DNA of 64,000 bases, taken from Rhizophagus clarus (lineage: Eukaryota; Glomeromycota; Glomeromycetes; Glomerales; Glomeraceae). A model generated the notes under the pieces. The model worked only from the letters and a program-made list of their open reading frames with translations, was not told the origin of the DNA and made no database searches. Both the position numbers and the translations under genes were made by a program. The stretch covers positions 994,501 through 1,058,500 of the forward strand of contig BLAL01000300.1 in the NCBI GenBank assembly GCA_015698045.1, in the 5' to 3' direction. Positions 1 through 11,888 of the stretch are shown here, piece after piece (within the stretch, counting starts at the first letter, position 1; each line of letters starts with the position of its first letter).

Positions 1-260
1 CGTGATATTATGGTCAAAATATTACATAAGTTTTTAATATCATAAGATCAACGTGATATTACAGTTAAAATATTTTAAGAATTTACAGTTTCGTAAACTT
101 ACATGATATTATGGTCAAAATATTTTGAGAATTTATAGTCTTGTAAACTTACGTGATATTATGGTCAAAATATTTTGAGAATTTACAGTCTCGTAAACTT
201 ACATAATATTACGATCAAAATATTTCAAGAATTTATAGTTTCATAAATTTACGTGATATT
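1..260. repeat. 50-bp tandem repeat, about 5 copies
   Basis: ACGTGATATT-type starts recur at 1, 51, 101, 151, 201 and 251, so the period is exactly 50 bp. The unit continues with a TCAAAATATTTTGAGAATTT-like stretch. Copies differ mainly by C/T and G/A changes. The array runs off the left edge of the window. Confidence 0.9.
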
Positions 261-1066
261 ATGATGTAGAAGAAAATCCATTCTATCAGTATAACAATAC
301 TGCATCACACTAGTTCTCTACACTAAAACTCTTTATATGCTTAATTTAAATTTTTCTTTCCATTAATATTTTAATGTTTTTCTTTACGTTCTTTCTTTTG
401 ATCATTTAATGCTTCTTTTATAACAATTTCATCTTTATGTTCTTTTTTATACGCTTCAATATGTCCTTTTTTATACACATTCACTTTCATTTTGAGAGAA
501 CTTCTACCACAACTTTTCACTATACTTTAATTTTCAAACGAGCATAACTTTACTCTTTACTTAACATATCAGATAGTATAATTAATTAAAGATAGTACTC
601 TCAAATATCAATTATGATGCAATTTCTCTCCATTAATTAATTATTTTATTTTATTTAATAAATATTATTTCAGCTTAAGCGTACAATAGGCAAACTCGAA
701 GTTACTTTTAAAAATAATTTTTATTATTCTGAAATTATTGAGATCAAAATCTGAAGGTTTTCCCTTGTTTATAAAAGTATATTTATAAGAATTATTTCCT
801 ATTTTTCTTATCCTTCCTATCCTTTCTATCTTTCCTATCTTCCTATCCTTTTTATCTTTCCCATCCTTCCTAATATTTTTCTTCTTAAGATATTATTTTT
901 ATCTAAACTAAAACTATATTATTCTTATTTAAATTAAGACTATATTAAAGTGAAGTCTAAATTAAGATAAATTCTAAAAATTAACTTGTGTCACTGATAT
1001 TAATATACATAAGTTTATATATCCCTAAAATTTGAGTTTTCAGAAAATTATGGGATTGATCTGTAT
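261..1066. other. AT-rich intergenic sequence
   Basis: I see no gene here. Positions 800-875 are pyrimidine-rich with repeated CCTATC/TTTCC words on the plus strand. Confidence 0.6.
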
Positions 1067-1185
1067 TACTATATCATATGATTTGTGTTATATTACTATA
1101 TCATATGATTTGTGTTATGTTACTATATCATATGATTTGTGTTATGTTATCATATTATATGATTTGTGTTATGTTACTATATCAG
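1067..1185. repeat. 27-bp tandem repeat, about 4.5 copies
   Basis: The unit ACTATATCATATGATTTGTG plus TTATGTT repeats about four and a half times with few differences and ends in an ATCAGGATCC sequence. Confidence 0.85.
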
Positions 1186-1439
1186 GATCCCAAACAATAT
1201 ATATATAGGTCACATTAAAATCCAAATTTTTTACTATGATCAATAAGCAAATTATTTTAAACTCTGCTAGGCAAAATTTTATTATAACATCAAAAATTTT
1301 ATATTGCTAAGCAACTCATTTTATAACATATATAAAAACTTTTATAAATAACTTATAAATTTATATTTATAGTACAATTTATTATAAAAATTAAAATACA
1401 AATAAATTTTAATGTGATAAATAATTTAATTTAAATACT

Positions 1440-1850
1440 CAAAATATTAAAAATTTAAAAATTAATACTGTTATAGGGATACTAACTTTTCAATAAATAT
1501 TATACCTAGAGTTATAAAAAATAAAGCACAATTATTTTCAACCATTCTGAACAACTTACTTAAGCACAAGAAGTTGATTTCATTTAACCAAAAATAGTAA
1601 AATTACACTTTAAAATTAAAAATCAAATAAACGATAAATAATTGAAAGTACAAAACATGGTCGCATTCCACAAATATTAATCCAATCATTTTAAAAATTT
1701 TACTGTAGGTAGATTCGATCCCGCTGAATAACTTTACTTAATCAGAAAAAGACCATTTCATTTGATCAAAGTGGTGAAATCATACTCCGAAGTTGCCAAT
1801 TTTAAAATAACCCATAAAATTTCTCAAAATTTACTAAGTATACAAACCAA
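1440..1850. repeat. Dispersed ~177-bp satellite-like repeat, copy A
   Basis: Two tandem units start near 1551 and 1727 (176 bp apart). Both carry an AACTTACTTAA... segment followed by TTTCATTT and a gap-rich AAAATTACA/AAATCATAC segment. The same block with the same order occurs at 55690-56330. Copy A keeps more C and G than the other copy. No coding capacity is visible. Confidence 0.8.
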
Positions 1851-1933
1851 ATTTTGGTGGTAATCTTTTAGAAATTTTCCAGGTCCTGCCTAAACAATAT
1901 ACTATATTGCCGAGGATGACTTTGGACTGAAGC

Positions 1934-2003
1934 CGGCAGGCGGCATTAAAACGTAATGTCTACCAGCTTTATAAGGAGTTAAAATCTTAATGCGGGCCGC
2001 CAT
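1934..2003. repeat. GC-rich imperfect inverted repeat upstream of the Crinkler remnant
   Basis: GGCGGCATTAA near 1938 pairs with TTAATGCGGGCCGCC near 1989 except for three unpaired bases. The spacer is about 40 bp. It is conspicuously GC-rich for this window and lies just upstream of the Crinkler remnant. A promoter or a former mobile-element end are both possible. Confidence 0.5.
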
Positions 2004-2066
2004 CACTCCGGAACGTAACACTATTATTTTATCCGATCCAAATATTCCTATAAAGCGCTATCACTC

Positions 2067-3448
2067 AGTTGTTTGGTCGTAGGTGAAAACCCTTATGAAA
2101 ATGCTTTATCGACACCACTCAAATAAAAACCGTAACGTTGCTCAAGGACGCTATCAAAGAGAAGCTTCACCCAAAGTTTGAAAACGTAACTGCAAACGAT
2201 ATTAAGTTATGGAAGGTCGACATTTCCCTCGAAGAGCCAAACGAAAAATTAGTCACCGTCAACACAAAAATAAACGTTAATATCAAGGAGGAGCTTGGTG
2301 GTGAGGAACTTACACCTCTTTCGAAAATTAGCAAACACTTTCCCTCCCGGCCAGCCGACGAACACATATAATCATACAGCGTCCTGTTGAGACGAAAGAA
2401 GTTCACTGCACCGCGTAAGGCAAAAAAGTTCCAGTGGACAGCAAACCGTGGCCAAATAACCTTAACAGCTTTGAAGTCTCGGCTTCGCACATGTTTCACA
2501 TTTCCGGATGGGACAGAGGACGAGCATATCGTTATAAATCGTGAGTGTGGTGGTAGTGAAAAGGAAATTGTTTGTTTGGTTGATGATGAGGATTTGGCGA
2601 GTGTAATCTGGACTCAAGGATTCAAGGTGGATCTTCCAATCGTCGTGGACACATATAAGTATCGTTTTTCTATTTTTTGAGAATAATTACTATAGGTGTG
2701 ACATACCGCTAACAAAAATTAATTTGGATGATTTATAACGCAACAGCCATTTTCGTCGTGGACATTTCCCCAAATCAAGACGTTATTCGGGTTAACAGCC
2801 GATAGTTATATTGATCTCCCCAGGTTCGATGGAGAGTTGGCTAACACAACCGATTACGAAAAGATATTGGGGCATGATTTGGAAGATATAGCCATGAAGC
2901 ATAAGACCTGCATTCACGTCACTAGTGCGAACGAAGCAACAAGACGCGAATTTATTTCTCCCATTCTTCATGGCGTTGCCTTTTGTTATGATGGTGAAGT
3001 TAAAGTATGTCCAGAATACGAGTTATCTGGAAGTCATGGTAAAGGGCCAGTGAATTGGGTTATCAAGATTGGAGATACAATTATCGTTGTTATTGAGGCT
3101 AAAAGAGAGGATATTAACCAGGGGGTTGGTCAGAATGCAATCCAATTACAAGCTTCATCCCAGCGTAATAAAAAAAAACGCACATATAATGAGGCTTTGC
3201 GTGAAGATGTAATGTATGGTATGGTTTCGACAGGGGTCGACTGGGTCATAATTAAGTTAGTCACTACTGGCGAATATAACGATAGTGATAATGGGAATGT
3301 CGAGGTATTATTGAGTTCGCGAACACCATTTACTTTTCCCATTAATGAGAGTTCGATAAAAGCCTTATGCTTGGCAAATCAAGTGGTGTTTAATCGCCAG
3401 ATTGAATCGCAGGAATCATTGAAACGGGTAAAAACAGAAAATAAATAA
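2067..3448 (+). pseudogene. Crinkler (CRN)-type effector gene, broken
   Basis: The first part reads as the CRN ubiquitin-like header. An LVVGENPYENA stretch lies in one frame from 2067, then LKDAIKEKLHP and DIKLWKVDIS in another frame from 2138. A middle part follows at 2387-2658 and the C-terminal part at 2741-3448. The C-terminal part contains an IVVIEAKRED stretch, which fits the E-x-K core of a PD-(D/E)XK nuclease-like fold known from CRN C-termini. Damage is visible: no in-frame start codon, a frameshift near 2108-2118, a TAA at 2369 with compensating shifts to about 2430, and a putative intron 2659-2746 (GTATCG donor, CTAAC branch, CAG acceptor) of 88 nt that does not restore the frame. 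CRN proteins are known as secreted or nuclear effectors in oomycetes and some fungi. Here I infer a dead or partly dead copy. The long intact 3' frame suggests recent decay. Confidence 0.85.
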
Positions 3449-3985
3449 GATAGTCTTATCTTTTTCGAAAAAAATAATCGTATGTGACATTAGCATAGAT
3501 TTATTTTTTCATGTATTATTAAATTTTTTTTCTTCAGGGTATCACGTGAATTTTTAAATTTCGAATGATTTCATATAGTATATAAAAAGTTTATTCTAAA
3601 AAAAACCATAATCAGTTTATAGAAATCTTTGCTCAGACTTGAATATTATCTATCGAGAGAACTTCGTTATGTGAGATCGATCACCTGAAGTACGCTGGTA
3701 AAATTCTTGCCGAAAGACTTTCTGTCTCTGGCGAACGATCTATTAATATGATCGCAAATACAAATTCCCTCCGAAGCTATGGAGATGGAAATCATTTTTT
3801 AATTCAAAAAATTATTTTTGGCGCTTATAATATATGCGGAAATGATGTATGTGTATAATCACAAATTCTATTAGCAGAAAAATACAAATACAGTACACGA
3901 TATATAAAATAATATAATATTTTTTTTTTTTGCGACAGTTACTAAAGCCTTAGGTAATTTCTGACTAAAGTTTGTTGCGAGAGTT
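3449..3985. other. Intergenic between two broken genes
   Basis: AT-rich, no recognisable gene. Moderately GC-richer stretches at 3640-3800 may be diverged coding debris, but no frame holds. Confidence 0.5.
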
Positions 3986-5958
3986 TTAAGCAGTTCGTGC
4001 TTTCTTGGTGCGTTCACCGGGAGAATAAATCATTCGTGTGGTCATTTTTTGAGAATTCTTGCAATCATACCACATAAAATCTTGTATCTCTTCCGAGCTT
4101 GAATATAGAAAACGCTAATTATGAAAATAATTAGTTCTCATATTTACATTTTGATTTTTTTACAAACTATAATTCATACAAACCTCGTACTTTAGAAACC
4201 CCATTACAACTTCATATGCCTCTTTCATGTCCTTCTACGTCTTTGGAAGGGTAAATCTTAAAACTTCTATCATTGTATAAATCTCAGCATATTTAAGTTG
4301 GAATTCATAAACAATAATCTCATGTACTGTGAATATCAAAGTTAGTAACACGAAAATAACAAGCAAAAATCGCAAATAAAGGACTTACAATATGACTGCA
4401 TTGCGTACAGCTTAACCTTTCTAATATCAGAATTAGGGCGAAGTTCAGCCAATCGATTCATCAAAGTCTTTAGCATCCATTCGATCACCCTTAAAATGTG
4501 TCCAATCTTGTTTTGATGGTGAGCCGCTTACTTCAACAACTGAAAATTCTTCATCCTCCTCCTTTAAAGTAATAATTGCATCGATCTTATTTCCAGCAGA
4601 TCTGCGCTTGTCATCTTCTTTCTGAGAATTGCGGTCTTTTGCACTTGCCCTGAGACAAGTTTCACCATATTCAACACGCCAACTCTTTTTGTTTTTTATG
4701 AAAAATTTGTTGAGAATTGGCCCTAATACACTAACAATGTAAGTTCCTTCGGATATAGATTCGAGAAGCAAATTTGTGTCCTCCATCAGCTCTATCCTGT
4801 ATAAATCATGATTAATATTATATTTTATTAGACCAAACAAATATAGATAAAGACTCACATGTGATTTACAAAATGTAACGCAAATTCTCTTTCAAATGGT
4901 TCGTTTAGTCCTTTCTGCTGGTTAAGTTTCTTTTTAGCCATATTGATATCACGAGAAATAATTTCACGTAACAGTGATTTAATCTCCTGTTCTATATTAT
5001 TTGACGTTTCCTTTTCCTCCTTTGTTATATCATTGAGCATTTGTGTTACCGTATTTTTTTCTAGTGTTTCTAGAAAACAATTTTTATCTATAGCGTTGAA
5101 AAAAATTACGTCGTAGTATTCGGGTTTTGTTTTCGGTAGTTTTGTTTCCAGCTGATATTCAGTAAATTTTTTTCGAATGTCAATACCGTCTACAACCCAA
5201 GAAACATTTTTACCTCCAGTGATTGTTTGATCCGCGTTGAACTCTTCAGTATCATCTCCTTCCTCTTCAGAATCGCGATCACGTTTACTACCTTGTGGAT
5301 TCACAACATAAGAGTCCGATTCAACTTGACTAAAAAGACGTCTTGGTAAAATTTCAGGTGAAATTTCATCAAATTGTTCCGATGTTGTATAAAAATGTTC
5401 CGTTTCTCTTGTAAAATTCTTTGGTGTTGGTGTTTCAATTCGACGTAATGAGGCATCAGCTTCTGTAAACACTGCGCCTATTGTGTCATTCGCGGACTTC
5501 GCTTTGCTGACCAATAATGAAAGATAATAATTTGATAATTTTAATTAAACTTGGTAAAAAAAGTATATGGTTGAATAACACAAGACCTTTACCCTATTTT
5601 GGAGAATATCTGCCCTGGCTGAGCGAGAATCAAGCAAATTTGTGCATTTCCTTTTATCTTCTTCGTAAGTTTCAACCAACTTCTTCGCCACAGACTTTAC
5701 CTCATCGTCAAACTCAGACGACTTACAGATATTCTGTAATCCTTCTTTATATAAGTATAAGCAGTCCCTTTTAACGTATCCTGGTCCGTCATGTTCTAAA
5801 ACAAAGGACTCAAGACTCCACACATTGGGTAAATTGGTGAAAAAATATTTGTCTATAAATCCTTTCATATTCGTTTCTAATGTCATACCCGATGAACTAG
5901 TTTCGTTTTCACCAACCAACGATTCAGATTTCACTCGTGTAATTTGTCTGAACGCCAT
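3986..5958 (-). pseudogene. Broken multi-exon gene of unknown function with a possible nuclease-like domain
   Basis: Minus-strand exons are about 5593-5958, 4859-5503/5506, about 4386-4840, 4200-4326 and 3986-4098. Donors include GTAAAG, GTGAGT and GTAAGT. The C-terminal third has an ID-x(n)-VVEVSGSP stretch that could be a degenerate D...E-x-S core of the PD-(D/E)XK type; this is only a suggestion. I recognise the family as multicopy in Rhizophagus-like genomes but not its function. Defects: a frameshift near 4475, where DRMD leaves the frame that continues LMNRLAELRP, and a TAG at about 4240 in LPKT*KDMKEA where TGG is expected. The first intron keeps phase only with an AAG acceptor, not the nearby CAG. 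The middle exon is rich in acidic and polar residues (SEEEGDDTEEF). Confidence 0.7.
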
Positions 5959-6165
5959 TGAGTAAGTAAACTTTTGGATATATGGGATACGCGTTAAATA
6001 TTATCATCATCATGTCATGTCTTACCATTCTAGGAAAATGACATAAAGCGGTGTACCGTGTACCCACGTTCTTACAAATATAATGCGGTATAATAGCACC
6101 TGATCGTATAAGAACCATTATTTTCGTCTTTCATCTGTTAGCAGAATTAGATTGAGTTTTTACCT

Positions 6166-6320
6166 TCGAATACGAACACTCTTGCGAGTATTAGCAGTTT
6201 GTCCCGTGCCCATCTTCTTGCGACGATGGGCTAGATAGATTCTTGCGAACGGACAAACTGTTACCCTGTCCTAAGCCATTTTCTTGCGACAATGGTTAAG
6301 TCTTGCGACGGACAGGGGTC
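6166..6320. repeat. Cluster of nested hairpins sharing TCTTGCGA loops
   Basis: Three stem structures follow each other. The first pairs AATAC with GTATT. The second has outer arms CAGTTTGTCC / GGACAAACTG and inner arms GCCCATC / GATGGGC. The third has outer arms ACCCTGTCC / GGACAGGGGT and inner arms AAGCCATT / AATGGTT. The word CTTGCGA occurs five times, each just before a 3' arm. The stems differ in sequence but pair internally. Confidence 0.85.
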
Positions 6321-7259
6321 AAAATTTCAAGCTTCAGTTTATTTAATACTTTCCATTATTCTTTATTAGCACATGAACCAACTAAAATCAAAGATCAAGC
6401 ACAAGTCGGAACCAGGTAAAACTCGTAGGCTTGGTTAAAGTCTGTATTTTCTAATAACTCTTCCCTTAGCCAAAAGCCCGCATTAGATCGGTAAAAATTT
6501 GCACATCTATACAATCTACTATTTAATTACAGGTATCCACGCAGTAACTATTCAAAAATTTATATAATAACTGCATGTTGCAGTTTGGAAGAAGTGTTTA
6601 TGAAGAATGTTGAAGTCGGCGCGTGTATTTACAAGAAAATGACTTCGAGGCTTGCAAACTAATGATCGTTTCTTTCGCACAGATTTTTGAAGACCTTACC
6701 AGCATCACGGAATGCAAACAACAGAAAATTTCGGCGTAACGGTAAGGCTACCTATTAATTTATTTTCCGACACTCAGACACTAAGTATAACTGGGTAACC
6801 GTTTTTGTTTTATCCAGAATATCGACGGTTGAGGCAATGGAACCGGATCATGGAGTTGGATAGTGTGTATTAGTAGTGTAGGCAAGCGAAAAATTGGTGT
6901 GGTCTGCAGGCATTAGCATAGAAACTCTATTTCACTTTGTAAAACAAGTCTATATATTACCGAATCTTGTAATTTATCTTTTGTTAGATTGATATATAAA
7001 CATATCACATGTTAAATAGGAGTGGATACTGATATTCTCTAGTATAGTATACATATTTTCTTAAAATTTATAGTAAATAAAAGCAAAAAAAAAAAAAAAT
7101 AAATAACTATTATATAATTAAGTTTTATTATAATAATAAATTAAAAAATCTCTTAAAACTAAATTTAAATTATAAATCTGATTCTTTTTTATTATCTGAA
7201 AAGTAATTTGAAAACTATAAAGTATTTCACTTTTATTTATTTTTATAATAATTATATTA
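6321..7259. other. Intergenic with one exon-like fragment
   Basis: At 6683-6739 (+) a CAG acceptor is followed by an open 19-codon stretch IFEDLTSITECKQQKISA and a stop. It looks like the last exon of a decayed gene, but nothing upstream holds a frame. The rest is AT-rich. Confidence 0.35.
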
Positions 7260-8626
7260 GGGTGGCGACTTTGTCACGTGATTTCATAAAATTTTTGATT
7301 GGCTAATTTTTTAAAAAAAATTTTTTTTTTCATGCTTTATAACACTTTATTTTCAAGAAAAAGGACGTGTTAATAAGAAAATAGGAATCACTGTACAATA
7401 AAAAAAAAGAGTGAGCAACAAGAGTTACGAAAGAAAAAAAGAACAAAAAGAAATGAAATAGGAAATGAAAAGAACAAAGGGAAATAAAAAGGGACAAAAA
7501 CAGCGAAGGGGAAAATGAAAGAGATTGAGAATTAAAAGGAAATATAGACCATGAAAACAAACAAAAAAAAACAAAGGGGAAGCGAAAGAAACGAAAGTAA
7601 AAAGGGAAAGAGAAGGGTAAGTGAAATAGATGAAAACAATAAAGGGAAAGTGAAGGAGAATAAAAACAACAAAAGAATAAAGGGGATGGAAAGAAACAAA
7701 AAAAAAAAAAAAATAAAAAGAAATGAGTGTGAAAGAAACGAAAGGAAATTAAGTAAGTGAAAGGGGAAAATTCAAAACAAAAAGGGAGAATCAAGGGAAA
7801 CGAAAAGGAAACAAATGAAGAGGGGGGATTAAAGGAAACAAATGAAGAGGAGGGGCCATAGGAAACGAGGATCAAAGGAAATGAAAAGAAAAGGATCAAA
7901 GAAAACAAAAAGAAGAATAAAAGAGAAAATCAAGAGAAACAAAAATGGAGAATAAGAGAAACAAAAAAGGAATTAGGAGAACCGAAAATGGAATCAAGGG
8001 AAGCAAAAAGGAATTAAGAGGAATGAAGAAGAACGAAGAGGAATCAAGAAGAAGGAAGAGAACAGAAGAGGAAATTAAGAAGACCGAAAGAGAAATAAAA
8101 AGAATAGAAGAGGTAATTAAAAGGAACGAAAAAAACAGGGAAATTAAAAGAGTGAAGAAACGAAGAGAAAGAAATGAGGGTAAAGGAGAACAAAAAAATA
8201 AACTGAATAAGTTAGTGAAGTGATAATTAAGTAGACGAAAAGAAAATAAAAAAAAAAGCCTACCTTAATATTAACTGAAGAAAAGAATATTAACTGCCAA
8301 TAGACCTAATGAAAAACAAAATAAAGTTAATAAGAAAAGAAATGTAAAAAAACGAAATAAGAGCAAATAAAAAAAAACTCGAACATACCTTAATTGCGAA
8401 ACCGGAAGAACCAAAAAACCTGAAAGGAGTGTAATATAATTAGTAAGGAACAAGTTATAAGAAACAAAAAAAAAAGAAAAAAAAAAGAAAAAAACATACC
8501 TTGATTGCGAGCTGAGCGAATGGGTAAAGAAAAAAATATAATCTAATAAATAAACATGATGCATATAATCACGTAGCCAATCAAAATTTGTTTGCTCGCG
8601 TGATAACAGGGGGGTCGCCAACGACC
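7260..8626 (-). mobile_element. Non-autonomous TIR element with purine-rich interior and exon-like segments
   Basis: The left end GGGTGGCGACTTTGTCACG and the reverse complement of the right end share GGCGAC, a TCACG(T/C)GA motif and TTTTGATTGGCTA, about 50 bp inward. TTA flanks both sides (7257-7259 and 8627-8629), a possible 3-bp target duplication. Reading inward from the right on the minus strand there are short splice-framed segments: a 12-nt one at 8500-8511 (CAG|CTCGCAATCAAG|GTATGT) and a 31-nt one at 8389-8419 ending CGCAATTAAG|GTATGT. Then comes about 850 bp that is almost all pyrimidine on the minus strand (7396-8250). No transposase is present. Open frames in this block are by-products of base bias. 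Confidence 0.75.
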
Positions 8627-10365
8627 TTATTAAAAAAAAAAAAATATTATTATAAAAGGAATTCCAAATCTATTATAATTAATATTTACAAGATAAAAGT
8701 TATTCATTGATTGTAATTTTATAAAATTTAAATCTGATAAATAAGAATGCAAAATTTTAATTTTTTGTTTTAACATATAAAAATACAAATTCCTTAAACC
8801 TTTGTACAAATTGTCTCTATAGCAATATACAGATGCAACAATTGCATAAGCAAATAACTTCTTTTATTTAACTAAGATCATGAATCAAGAAAAATCAAAT
8901 AAAATATACAACTTTAACGTGTAATATTATAATAAGCTAATAATCTCCATAAAGTTGAAACAAAGACACGCATTTCTCAATATAATATCAAGAAACATGC
9001 TCACGAACAATTTCACGCAATACCTATTATTTAATAAAATTAAGCTTAAATTTTACTGCAATTAAGCGTTTAGTTCAGATTCATAATGCCAAATCATACT
9101 TACATTCATGTCAATCTACTAAAACTTTTTCTTCCTGGCATAAGTTTCTACAGATTTACGCAATCGTATACGTATTTCCTTCTAGAGCGTATAAGTATTC
9201 TCTTCCAGTAGTGTTGCAATTGTTTCTGATACAGCAACCAAAAAGTAGGCTTATAAAAATGCTGTTTGTCATATTCCACTTTGCATTATACGAATAACTT
9301 TAATATTTCTCCAATAAATGTAGATTAGCTATTTTTGTTTCTTTGAATATTCGTCATTATGTAAAGTATATGTGCCAACTGAGATCCTTAAAGTTTTGTC
9401 AACAAAAAAAAAAAAATAAATCTTTCGTAATCAAATAAATTAATAACTTGAAAACTAGTTTTACTTAGATTTGGTAGATAGTTGCCTTTTGTAGGTCGCA
9501 TTTTTTGAAACAAAAAACTTAAAATTTTCATTACATAATATTGTGTAACAGTTGATATGATCATTTCGAAAGGAACTAAAGCACCCCTAGCAGCACCCCT
9601 TACAGTCAGCCCAAGATTTAAAACACTTATATGCCGATCTGCGCTGTAATACCGAAAAATCCGCAACATTTTTCTATCCGGCTTTTCTTTTTTGCAAGGG
9701 TTACCAAAGAAAAGTGTCTAATCCTAAAATAAAATAGATTGTAAAACCTTCCTCATTCCGAAACAATTTTTAATTAATAGATCGAACCAAAAAATCGCTA
9801 TGCAACATTTTAATTTATCGAATAAATTTATACTATAATCCGACAGCCTTATTTCGATAAAAAATACCCCAAACAAATGTAAGGTGGCTTCACTATTCTG
9901 CTTGAAAAAGATTAAAAAAGTTTTTTTTTTAGATTACTTTTGCAAGATATCATCATAAAGCTAAAACGCAATAGTTTAACATTCCTTATCAGTCGGTATC
10001 GATTCCGTAGATAAAAATAAAAAGCTTGGCATTTTTGACAAACGATCAAATCTAAATATTACTAAAAAAAGTAATAACAGATAATTATCGGAATTCCGCA
10101 AATCGACATGCAGGTAATCCAAATTACAATTAATTTTAATAATATATTGTTTTTTTATCAATTGTTTATTCTGCGGATCAAAAAAAAAAAAAAAATGACA
10201 AAATCATACAGGTAATTTAAATCTTCAATTGGGACCAATTTTCAACAGGTTTGTTTTGTTGGCTTGATTTAAATATATACAAAAACTATTACAAAAATTG
10301 ATTGATTATAAAATAACATCCTTTTTCACAAATTTTTTTAAAAAAGAAATAAAAATTCTATTGAT
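8627..10365. other. Intergenic, no supported gene
   Basis: AT-rich with A and T runs. Short open frames on the minus strand around 9400-9670 and 9980-10160 have no splice context, domain or compositional support. The last part serves as the 5' region of the exchanger gene. Confidence 0.6.
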
Positions 10366-11888
10366 ATGGCAGAGGAACAGCCACTAGTCATAAACCATAT
10401 AGATTACAGCTTATTACCAAATGAAGAAACGTACAATTCACAAAATTCACCAACTCCAACTCCACCGATTTTATATGATTCGCCACTCACACCGAGTGTA
10501 CGAAAATCTCTTAAAATTATTCTTACTTGTTCATGGATAAATTGTTTATTAATTTTTATACCATTCGGATATTTAGCTCATATATATAAATGGGGCGATA
10601 CTTGGACTTTCGTTCTAAATTTTTTGGCTATACTTCCATTGTCCAAATTATACGATTTTGCAACAGTAGATGCTAGTTTGAGGGTTGGTCAGTCAATAGG
10701 CTGTTTGTTAAATGCTACATTTGGTAATGCGGTAGAATTAATCGTTTCAATAATAGCATTAACAAAAGGAGAGATACGTGTTGTTCAAGCATCATTACTT
10801 GGTGCAATTATTTCTAATTTATTATTAATATTAGGAATGAGTTTTGTTATAGGAGGATTTCTTCATCATCAACAAACGTTTAATCAGATTATTGCACAAA
10901 CCTCTTCTGGCTTAATGACTTTAGCGTGTATTAGTTTAATAATCCCCGCTGCTTTTAATTTTGCAGTTAATGGTAATACTTTTAATGATAGTGGAGATAT
11001 TAAACAACTTTTAGATCTGTCTCATGGATCGGCATTAGTTTTATTGATAATTTATATTCTTTACATTTACTTTCAAGTAAGCACCACAATCTTTCGATGC
11101 AGTAGTATATTTGTTATGCGAAATTTAACTTTTTTAATTTATTAGTTGAAAACTCATTCGAATTTATATCAAATAGAAGAGGAAGATGATGATCCTCAAT
11201 TATCTCTTAGTATTGTATTATTGTTATTCGTCATTGTGACCTTTATCGCAGCCTTTTCCGCTGAATATTTAGTTGATTCAATTAAAGGATTGGTTGAATC
11301 TTCTGGATTAAGCAAAACCTTTATCGGTTTGATTTTATTGCCCATAATTGGTAACGCTGCTGAGGTAATTATCGTGATTTTTATCAAGATTCGAGAATTT
11401 TTGTTTAAATAATTGATGTGATTCTACTAACTTAACTAGTTTACAACAGCTATTAATGCTGCAGCAAGGAATAAAATGAGTTTTGCTATTACTATTGCCG
11501 CTGGTAGTTCTATGGTAAGTGATTTATCAATTATGTAATGTATATTTCATTGCACCAACATTTTTTTTTCAATATTTCTCTAGCAAATCGCACTTTTCCT
11601 TACACCATTCCTTGTTATACTCGGATGGATAATAGGACAAGATTTAACATTGTATTTTCAATCATTTGAAACTGTCGTATTATTCATATCCGTTATTATA
11701 ACAAATTATCTTATTCTGGTATTTAATTTACGCTTCTTTGATTTGTTCAAGCGTTTCTTTTTAATTGAAATTCTAATAATTTTTTTTAGGATGGTAAATC
11801 AAATTGGTTTGAAGGTGCTATGTTGCTAGCTGCATATATAATTATATCTTGGGCTTTCTTCTTATATCCCGATGAAATTGTAGCATAA
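10366..11888 (+). CDS. Vacuolar-type Ca2+/H+ exchanger (CAX family)
   Basis: It exchanges protons for calcium across the vacuolar membrane, as yeast Vcx1 does. Exons are 10366-11076, 11146-11364, 11440-11514, 11584-11718 and 11790-11888; all introns are phase 0 and the product is 412 residues, the usual CAX length. The two alpha-repeat signatures are present: GNAVEL at about 120-125 and GNAAE at about 306-310 at the end of exon 2. Between them lies the acidic EEEDDDP stretch at about 248-254. About eleven hydrophobic segments surround these. The N-terminus is short and polar (about 45 residues), without an obvious regulatory domain. The chosen ATG is the first in the open frame. The third exon uses the TAG acceptor at 11438-11439, because the later CAG breaks the frame. 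Well supported. Confidence 0.95.

Noticed and set aside
1-260. Possible CRISPR-like array because of the regular 50-bp period
   Set aside because: The whole unit repeats with no unique spacers, and the genome is eukaryotic.
7330-7908. Long Phe/Ser-rich open frame on the minus strand and Lys/Glu-rich frames on the plus strand to 8223
   Set aside because: They arise from the purine/pyrimidine bias of the TIR element. Several frames are open at once and no start context, domain or conserved segment is present.
9388-9669. 93-codon open frame on the minus strand
   Set aside because: No domain, no splice context and AT-biased residues; not distinguishable from chance.
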